Of a stretch of 10,822 nt of DNA, positions 6,121-10,822 are shown one piece after another (position 1 is the first letter of the stretch; every line of letters begins with the position of its first letter). The position numbers were made by a program, and so were the translations under genes. The notes under the pieces are model-generated. The model was not told the origin of the DNA, made no database searches, and was given only the letters and a program-made list of their open reading frames with translations. Where the stretch lies: the NCBI GenBank assembly GCA_023409975.1, contig JAEYQO010000103.1:1-10822 (forward strand), written 5' to 3'. The DNA is from Bacteroidota bacterium (GTDB lineage Bacteria > Bacteroidota > Bacteroidia > Chitinophagales > Chitinophagaceae).

Positions 6121-6507
6121 ATGGCCCCGAATGTTCGGTTGATTTATCTGTATAGGGACGCTGCAAACTATAAGCGGCTCAATACTGTGGTTTTTTCAAA
6201 TGATGCACAGATTCACATCAGTGAAATCGAAGAAACGATCCGCAGAAATCTCATAGACGGGTTTTGGTTTGTAGCAGATCATTGGAACCTACCGAACCAG
6301 TTTTTTACCGAGTATGCATATGATGTAGAACTTGATCACGACTGGCATGAATACTCAGGATTAGAAAATACCTTCGAAATACCCAATAGAATAGAAGATA
6401 TCTCGGAGTTTCTCTGCAAAATCACCGCAACAAAAAAGGCTGTCCCCACGGAACAGCCCCTTTCTAATTTTATCAAAACCCTCGCACCAAACCCATTAGT
6501 GATTTAA
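6121..6507 (+). CDS. Small conserved protein of unknown function (YLYRDAANYK family)
   Basis: Function unknown. The 128-residue product begins MAPNVRLIYLYRDAANYKR, followed by VVFSN, ISEIEETIRRNLIDGFWFVADHW, LPNQFF and ELDHDWHEYSG. I recall small bacterial proteins with the same pattern (Y-L-Y-R-D-A-x-N-Y-K, V-V-F-S-N, I-R-x-x-L-I-D-G, L-D-H-x-W-H-E), scattered in accessory regions and uncharacterised. The acidic and His-rich L-D-H-D-W-H-E stretch (residues 76-82) could bind metal or be catalytic, but this is inference. The first 300 nt are about 40% GC, lower than the flanking genes, suggesting acquisition. The last 25 or so residues (from about A-T-K-K) are encoded across an intrinsic-terminator hairpin, so the natural C-terminus may have been near residue 103 and the tail may be read-through. 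The neighbouring HNH remnant hints at a former defence-type pair. Confidence 0.7.
   Translation: MAPNVRLIYLYRDAANYKRLNTVVFSNDAQIHISEIEETIRRNLIDGFWFVADHWNLPNQFFTEYAYDVELDHDWHEYSGLENTFEIPNRIEDISEFLCKITATKKAVPTEQPLSNFIKTLAPNPLVI
6432..6465. terminator. Intrinsic terminator hairpin lying inside the end of the 128-aa gene
   Basis: GGCTGTCC (6438-6445) and GGAACAGCC (6450-6458) pair around the loop CCAC with one bulged A. Six A residues precede it on the plus strand, so the minus-strand transcript ends in a T6 tract, the better orientation, which would terminate acyl-CoA dehydrogenase copy 2. On the plus strand the downstream T-run is interrupted (CCTTTCT). It may work in both directions between the convergent genes. 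Confidence 0.7.
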
Positions 6508-6524
6508 TTTATTGTCTGTTTCTA

Positions 6525-6590
6525 CCCTAACCAACTAACCCCCTAACCAACTAACCCCTAACCTAACGACTAACGACTAACGACTAACCA
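6525..6590 (-). repeat. Heptamer/octamer array just after acyl-CoA dehydrogenase copy 2
   Basis: On the plus strand there is a perfect 16-bp duplication (6525-6540 and 6541-6556, unit CCCTAACCAACTAACC), then CTAACC variants, then three ACTAACG-phase copies and ACTAACC. It ends one base before the TAG stop codon of the dehydrogenase (6592-6594). It is the same family as the arrays at 795 and 1973, with a CCCTAACC variant subtype on the side away from the gene. Confidence 0.85.
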
Positions 6591-6591
6591 C

Positions 6592-7731
6592 CTATTTCAA
6601 CACTTCCCTCGAAATAACCAGTTTCTGTATCTCACTCGTACCCTCACCGATCGTACACAGCTTGCTGTCGCGATAGTATTTCTCCACAGGGAAATCCTTC
6701 GTATATCCATAGCCACCAAAGATCTGAACAGCTTCCGTAGAACACTGTACCGCAACCTCAGAAGCATAATACTTGGCCATTGCCGACTCCTTGGTCATCG
6801 GCTCATTACGGTTCTTCTTGTCCGCAGCCTGGTAAATCAGCAGCTCAGACGCCTCAATTTTCGTAGCCATATCCGCAAGCTTAAAGGCAATGGCCTGGAA
6901 GTTGGCAATCGGCTGATCGAACTGATGACGCTCCTTGGAATATTTTACAGAGGCCTCATAGGCACCCTTGGCTATACCCAACGACAATGCAGCAATCGAT
7001 ATACGGCCACCATCCAGCACTTTCATCGCCTGACGGAAACCATCTCCTACTTCACCCATTCTCTGCGCATCAGAAATTCTGCAATTGTCAAACACCAGCT
7101 CCGCCGTTTCCGAAGCTCGCATGCCCAGTTTGTTTTCTTTCTTGCCGGATGTAAACCCTGGTGTGCCCTTTTCTACAATAAATGCTGTGACATTGCTCTT
7201 CGTCCGAGGCTCACCCGTACGAGCTAACACAACGGCTACATTACCGCTGATACCGTGCGTGATCCAGTTCTTTGTACCGTTCAGGATCCAGTCATCACCA
7301 TCGCGGGTAGCTGTGCAACGCATATTGCCGGCATCAGAACCGGTATTGGCTTCCGTAAGTCCCCAGGCACCAATCCACTCGCCCGAAGCCAGCTTAGGAA
7401 GGTATTTCCGTTTCTGCTCTTCTGTCCCGAAATACAGAATATGCCCTGTACACAAAGAATTGTGGGCTGCTACGGAAAGACCGATGGAACCGCAGACTTT
7501 GGCGATCTCACTCACTACCGTCACGTATTCAAAATAGCTCAGGCCCGAGCCGCCATACTCAGTGGGCACCAAAACGCCCATCAGGCCTAACTCTCCCATC
7601 TTGTGGAAGAGTTCCACTGGAAATTTCTGGCTTTCATCCCACTCCATAAAGTCAGGACGGATATGTTTGTTGGCAAAATCCCGGATCATCTCCGTGATCT
7701 GCACCTGTGTATCAGTGTAGTTAAATTCCAT
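6592..7731 (-). CDS. Acyl-CoA dehydrogenase (short-chain type), copy 2
   Basis: A flavin enzyme oxidising an acyl-CoA to the enoyl-CoA with electron-transfer flavoprotein as acceptor. It has exactly 379 residues, like copy 1, and motifs fall at the same residue numbers: GLTEANTGSDAGN (124-136), NGTKNWIT (151-158), YSKER (264-268), QIFGGYGY (336-343), and catalytic Glu363, here in IGEGTSEIQ. The I-G-x-G-T context is reminiscent of isovaleryl-CoA dehydrogenase, but that enzyme lacks Glu at this position, so a short- or branched-short-chain acyl-CoA substrate is more likely. The start at 7731 is 9 bp after the stop of the ComEA-like gene, so the two are probably in one transcript, although their functions look unrelated. 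There is no Shine-Dalgarno sequence. A heptamer array and then a terminator (6432-6465) follow. Confidence 0.94.
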   Translation of the reverse strand: MEFNYTDTQVQITEMIRDFANKHIRPDFMEWDESQKFPVELFHKMGELGLMGVLVPTEYGGSGLSYFEYVTVVSEIAKVCGSIGLSVAAHNSLCTGHILYFGTEEQKRKYLPKLASGEWIGAWGLTEANTGSDAGNMRCTATRDGDDWILNGTKNWITHGISGNVAVVLARTGEPRTKSNVTAFIVEKGTPGFTSGKKENKLGMRASETAELVFDNCRISDAQRMGEVGDGFRQAMKVLDGGRISIAALSLGIAKGAYEASVKYSKERHQFDQPIANFQAIAFKLADMATKIEASELLIYQAADKKNRNEPMTKESAMAKYYASEVAVQCSTEAVQIFGGYGYTKDFPVEKYYRDSKLCTIGEGTSEIQKLVISREVLK

Positions 7732-7740
7732 TACAACGTT

Positions 7741-8616
7741 TTATTCCAGGGTAAAATACGGCGCAATTTTACGATAAATTTCCTCATTCATCAACGGAAC
7801 CTGCCGGAGCTGCTGTATAGCGGTGTAGCCTCCAAGGGCTTTTCTATAGCCGACGATCTGTTCAGCAAGGTAGGGTTTGATGTATGGATGACTGCCAAGT
7901 TGCACTGCATTCACCTCGTTCAGACGGAACTTACGTACTGCTTCACCTCCGATAATCAGGTGTTTTTTAAGATGCATCCGCATACTATCATCAAAGCGGT
8001 AAACTTCCTGCAATTGTTCATGACTGATATAGCCTCCAAGTGCCTCCCGTCTGGCAATGATTTTTCCAGCTAGCGTTGGTCCTATCCCTCTGAGGCGCAC
8101 AAGCATCGCTGAGTCAACGGTATTGAGGTCCATACTGTCCGGCAATGCCGCCAGTGCCCTGGACTGTCTGGTGGTGTCCCTTCTCCCCGTCACTCGAATG
8201 AACGGGGATAGCTGCTGATACTCCGTTTCTGTAAGGGTATAAAGCGGTCGCAGCTCTTCCTTATCATAAAATACCTTCCCTTTTCTGCGCCAGTTGAGCA
8301 GCATACGTACTGTCACCGGACGAAGTCCCAGTCGCAGAGCGTCCAAACTATCAATGGTATTAGGGTCGAAGGGAAATGGGGTCAACACAGTCTGTGTCGA
8401 GGTCTTCTGTTCCTGTTGCCGGACCCGGTGCTTTTCCTGGTAGGCATCCCAGGTAGCCTGAAGGGCCCTGTCATCTTCCCAGTCCGTCCTTTGCAGGTAG
8501 TTCGGCAGGGTAAACCGGACTGCCGCCAATAAGATAATTACGATGCTGAGCGCCAGAAAGGCCCGGGTTTCTCTGCGGGAGAAGGAGGCAAAGGACTGCC
8601 ACCACTTGGAAGGCAT
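7741..8616 (-). CDS. ComEA-like membrane-anchored helix-hairpin-helix protein
   Basis: The 291 residues comprise a short cytoplasmic N-terminus, one membrane helix (about 20-35, FLALSIVIILLAAVRF), a charged linker, and three helix-hairpin-helix modules of about 60 residues at 81-141, 162-222 and 230-290. Each begins with an F-x-x/L-N-x-(V/I)-x-S/A pattern (FPFDPNTIDS, MDLNTVDSAM, FRLNEVNAVQ) and carries a LGGY-type turn in modules 2 and 3 (193-196, 261-264). Module 2 has the canonical L-R-G-I-G-P-x-x-A-x-x-I (175-186), the best DNA-binding hairpin. ComEA proteins bind incoming DNA in the periplasm during transformation, and this topology is compatible with that role. Triple-module forms are common in Bacteroidota and no function is proven there. 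No other competence gene is nearby. Confidence 0.85.
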   Translation of the reverse strand: MPSKWWQSFASFSRRETRAFLALSIVIILLAAVRFTLPNYLQRTDWEDDRALQATWDAYQEKHRVRQQEQKTSTQTVLTPFPFDPNTIDSLDALRLGLRPVTVRMLLNWRRKGKVFYDKEELRPLYTLTETEYQQLSPFIRVTGRRDTTRQSRALAALPDSMDLNTVDSAMLVRLRGIGPTLAGKIIARREALGGYISHEQLQEVYRFDDSMRMHLKKHLIIGGEAVRKFRLNEVNAVQLGSHPYIKPYLAEQIVGYRKALGGYTAIQQLRQVPLMNEEIYRKIAPYFTLE

Positions 8617-8741
8617 GGATAGGATTGGTTGTTAAGGTTAAGGTTTTTAATTCGCCGAAAGCCGGCAGACCTCGCGGACTCTACGGTATTCGTGGAACTA
8701 AAATACTTACCTAATTTCAGACTTGCAATGAATATGCTGCT

Positions 8742-9116
8742 TTACGCAACTTCCTCAATCCTGAACGTTCGATGATCACCGTTGAAGTTCCATACGACTT
8801 CCTCGCCCTGCCGGAAGCCAATGAGCGCGGTGCCCATAGGTGACAATACAGAAATTTTGTTGGAGGCAACACTGACATCATCAGGCAATACCACTGTAAG
8901 GGTCATCGTAGTCTCAGAACCGAGGTCAAGGATCGTCACCCGCGAGCCAATACGAACGGCGTGACGGGGAAGGGCTTCTTCCTTCACAACCACAGCTCTG
9001 CCAATCTCATGAGCAAGGGACATCTCACCATCGACGGGTGTATCAGCAATAAGATTTTTAAGGAGGATATAATCAGGTTCGGATAGTACTACCGGGTTTA
9101 ATGCTTTAGTTTCCAT
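8742..9116 (-). CDS. GreA/GreB-family C-terminal-domain protein, Rnk-like
   Basis: The 124-residue product has a short N-terminal helix (about 10-50) and then a GreA/GreB-type FKBP-like domain: IGSRVTILDL (56-65), TMTLTVVLPDD, and ISVLSPMGTALIGFRQGEEVVW (88-109). The S-P-M/L-G-x-A-L-x-G-x-x-x-G-(D/E) block is the family hallmark. It lacks the long coiled coil of GreA with its acidic tip, so it should bind RNA polymerase (secondary channel) without stimulating transcript cleavage, as described for Rnk of Escherichia coli. The start at 9116 is the only ATG giving a family-length protein. No TAnnTTTG box or Shine-Dalgarno sequence is seen upstream. It lies 125 bp before the ComEA-like gene; that gap holds only a short TTAAGG repeat and no clear terminator. 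Confidence 0.88.
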   Translation of the reverse strand: METKALNPVVLSEPDYILLKNLIADTPVDGEMSLAHEIGRAVVVKEEALPRHAVRIGSRVTILDLGSETTMTLTVVLPDDVSVASNKISVLSPMGTALIGFRQGEEVVWNFNGDHRTFRIEEVA

Positions 9117-9849
9117 GATTTACAGTTTTTTATGCCTACAAAATCGGGCCAGGGAGCTGGGCTTTGAAGAATGCGCTACCTGTTCAGGAATTCCCTGATC
9201 TGGAAATATGAGCGCCGATCTAATGCGAACTCAACAATACTGCGGTAATTCCTGCTCATGGGACAAAGTTGACGAAAATTTCCTGTTCAAGGATGTTAAT
9301 TTAATGTCCCGGGATCGTTATGTAGTTTCTAAGCTTGAGGAACGAGATGCGTTCCGAAGGGCACGCTGACTTCACTTTCAATAACTGTTGTCCGGGGGTA
9401 AATTGACATTTAAAACAATGGGATTCGCAATGCCCCCCCCCAATTGACATGAACCTGAGAAAGTTCCTATGCAATCCTAAAAAGGCTTCCAACCTACCAG
9501 GACCCTGAAGCACAAGCTCCGTTGCAATGATTCGACCAAAGTACCAGATGGACTTAATTGGAAAATTCAGAAAACCAGCGCACCCCGAGCCCGCCACCGT
9601 CCAAAGCCCTTCGAGGTTCCTTAAACCTCCCTTGAAGGTTCGGTAAAGGTTCCTTGTAGGTTCCAACTAACTTGCATAAGACAAGTCGACGGTGCCGTAC
9701 ATACGTCACATTGGTTTCCTATTGGTGTCGGTCAAACCTTATACTTTGGAAACAGCAGAACCAGGTAACGGCCAACGCCCAACGGCTGACGGCAAACAGC
9801 GCTTGAGCAACGGCCGATGACCGCTTGGAATAACGACCAACCACTAACA
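9117..9849. other. 733-bp intergenic region without a convincing gene
   Basis: No recognisable protein or tRNA was found on either strand. The region holds a run of nine C residues (9433-9441), two copies of AATTGACAT flanking that area (near 9404 and 9441), an 11-bp-period array (9612-9666) and a degenerate heptamer array (9766-9852). A minus-strand open frame at 9301-9666 starts within the 11-bp repeats and shows no family features. It could be a decayed gene or a spacer carrying repeats. Confidence 0.6.
9612..9666. repeat. Five imperfect 11-bp tandem units
   Basis: Five consecutive units keep an exact 11-bp period; consensus on the plus strand is about GAAGGTTCCTT (AAGGAACCTTC on the other strand). 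Units 1, 4 and 5 share AGGTTCC, unit 3 has AGGTTCG, and unit 2 has diverged to AAACCTCCCTT. The architecture matches the array at 3245-3288 but the sequence is different. The purpose is unknown. Confidence 0.75.
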
Positions 9850-9852
9850 CTA
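9766..9852 (-). repeat. Degenerate heptamer array running into the asnS stop codon
   Basis: Units of 7 bp with a core AAC (TAACGGC, CAACGCC, CAACGGC, TGACGGC, AAACAGC on the plus strand) stay in register through a CAACGGC at 9808. The series then approaches ATAACGA, CCAACCA and CTAACAC before the TAG stop (9850-9852). It looks like a diverged member of the TTAGTCG family. Confidence 0.6.
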
Positions 9853-10822
9853 AAACTCTGCACTTCCAGGTGTCCTCGGGAACGGTATCACATCCCGGAT
9901 ATTCGTCATGCCCGTCACAAACTGCACCATACGCTCAAAGCCCAGTCCGAAACCCGCATGGGGAACAGTGCCAAACCTGCGGGTGTCGAGGTACCAGTAC
10001 AGTTCCTCAGCAGGAATATGCATCTCTTCCATCCGCTGCATCAGCCTGTCAAGACGCTCCTCCCGCTGTGAACCCCCAACGATCTCACCAATCCCGGGTG
10101 CCAGAATATCCATGGCAGCGACGGTCTTGTTATCATCGTTCATGCGCATGTAGAAGGCCTTGAACTCCTTCGGATAATCGGTAACGATCACGGGTTTCTG
10201 GAAGTGCTTCTCCACCAGGTACCGCTCATGCTCGCTCTGCATATCCACACCCCATTTCACCTCATACTGGAATTTCTTTTTCTTATAAGGTGTCGATTGC
10301 AACAGGATATCGATCGCTTCTGTATAGGTAATCCGCTCAAAGTTGTTGTTGATCATGAATTCCAGCTTCTCAATCAGCCCCATACCGCTCCGTTCATTCT
10401 GGGGCTTCTGCTTTTCTTCGTCCGCAAGCCGTTGAGAAAGGAACTCAAGATCCTCCCGGTTATGGTCCAGGGCATATTGCACAATGTATTTGATAAAGGC
10501 CTCAGCCAGGTCCATATTGTCTTTAAGATCACTGAACGCTACCTCGGGCTCAATCATCCAGAACTCAGCGAGGTGTCGTGTGGTATTGGAGTTCTCCGCC
10601 CTGAAGGTGGGACCGAAGGTATAAACCTCACCCAACGCAGTGGCACCTAACTCTCCCTCAAGCTGACCGCTGACGGTAAGATTGGTGGCGCGGCCAAAGA
10701 AATCTTCCCCGAAATCTATGTTGCCATCCTCCTTACGCGGTGGTTGATCGAAGGGTAGGGTAGTGACCCGGAACATTTCCCCCGCACCCTCAGCATCAGA
10801 AGCGGTTATGATCGGAGTATGC
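9850..10822 (-). CDS. asnS: Asparaginyl-tRNA synthetase, C-terminal part (start outside the window)
   Basis: This class IIb aminoacyl-tRNA synthetase attaches asparagine to tRNA-Asn in the cytoplasm. About 324 residues are visible. The frame continues to the window edge and reads HTPIITASDAEGAGEMF there, the usual AsnRS active-site entry, so the internal Met at 10776 is not the start. Motif 2 follows (FRAENSNTTRHLAEFWMIEPE around residues 58-78 counted from that Met), then motif 3 (GFGLGFER, 275-282, with the ATP-binding Arg282), ending MTNIRDVIPFPRTP, the canonical bacterial AsnRS C-terminus. The anticodon-binding domain and motif 1 lie outside. The stop codon TAG adjoins a heptamer array. 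The only neighbour in the window is the long spacer downstream. Confidence 0.96.
   Translation of the reverse strand, partial: HTPIITASDAEGAGEMFRVTTLPFDQPPRKEDGNIDFGEDFFGRATNLTVSGQLEGELGATALGEVYTFGPTFRAENSNTTRHLAEFWMIEPEVAFSDLKDNMDLAEAFIKYIVQYALDHNREDLEFLSQRLADEEKQKPQNERSGMGLIEKLEFMINNNFERITYTEAIDILLQSTPYKKKKFQYEVKWGVDMQSEHERYLVEKHFQKPVIVTDYPKEFKAFYMRMNDDNKTVAAMDILAPGIGEIVGGSQREERLDRLMQRMEEMHIPAEELYWYLDTRRFGTVPHAGFGLGFERMVQFVTGMTNIRDVIPFPRTPGSAEF

Noticed and set aside
6525..6564. CCCTAACC units resembling telomere repeats
   Set aside because: Only a few units, inside a bacterial heptamer array next to a gene end; the resemblance is coincidental.
8650..8675. GCCG/CGGC hairpin after the Rnk-like gene as terminator
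   Set aside because: Stem of only about 4 bp and no T-tract in the needed orientation.
9176..9259. 27-codon minus-strand frame (MSRNYRSIVEFALDRRSYF...) upstream of the Rnk-like gene
   Set aside because: The composition looks protein-like, but it is too short, with no promoter, no ribosome-binding evidence and no known family.
9301..9666. 121-codon open frame on the minus strand
   Set aside because: It begins within the 11-bp repeat array, crosses a C9 tract, has no recognisable family features and no promoter box, and is flanked by repeats. It is more likely chance or decayed sequence.

Overview
The window looks like part of a Bacteroidota chromosome, most likely of the Chitinophagaceae/Chitinophaga type. 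Four genes have the characteristic Bacteroidota -7 box (TAnnTTTG) just upstream of the start, and Shine-Dalgarno sequences are generally absent. The protein families fit this group too: a Bacteroidota-type trimeric purine nucleoside phosphorylase, a transketolase split into half-genes, a triple helix-hairpin-helix ComEA-like membrane protein, and a Bacteroidota-restricted unknown family with a GTIGDISFYR-like N-terminus. This assignment comes from reading the sequence, not from a database search.

Layout, left to right. Positions 1 to about 112 are about 74% GC and encode, on the minus strand, an internal piece of an actinobacterial-looking SURF1 protein. This piece is joined out of frame, at an 8-base microhomology, to a Bacteroidota secreted-protein gene, so the left edge is probably a chimeric contig end. 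Next come minus-strand genes for the secreted protein (70-645), purine nucleoside phosphorylase (856-1680) and an acyl-CoA dehydrogenase (1988-3127). A lone plus-strand unknown gene (3361-4287) converges on a minus-strand lipoprotein (4322-4774), which follows the N-terminal half of transketolase (4830-5675). A lower-GC accessory patch (about 5740-6510) carries the C-terminal remnant of an HNH-type endonuclease and a small 128-aa protein of unknown function, both on the plus strand. A second acyl-CoA dehydrogenase (6592-7731) lies 9 bp downstream of a ComEA-like protein (7741-8616). It is followed by a GreA/Rnk-like factor (8742-9116), a 733-bp spacer with no convincing gene, and the 3' part of asparaginyl-tRNA synthetase (9850 to the window edge).

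Most genes are housekeeping: purine salvage, fatty or branched acyl-CoA oxidation, the pentose phosphate pathway, translation and transcription. They do not form one pathway. The most unusual content is repetitive DNA. A heptamer family (TTAGTCG on the minus strand) sits directly at the stop codon of four minus-strand genes. Its 7-bp period places TAG (or TAA on the other strand) in all three frames, and in two genes the array supplies the stop codon itself. Two further arrays have an exact 11-bp period, at 3245-3288 and 9612-9666. No complete novel enzymatic or defence system is visible; the accessory patch looks like a decayed one.
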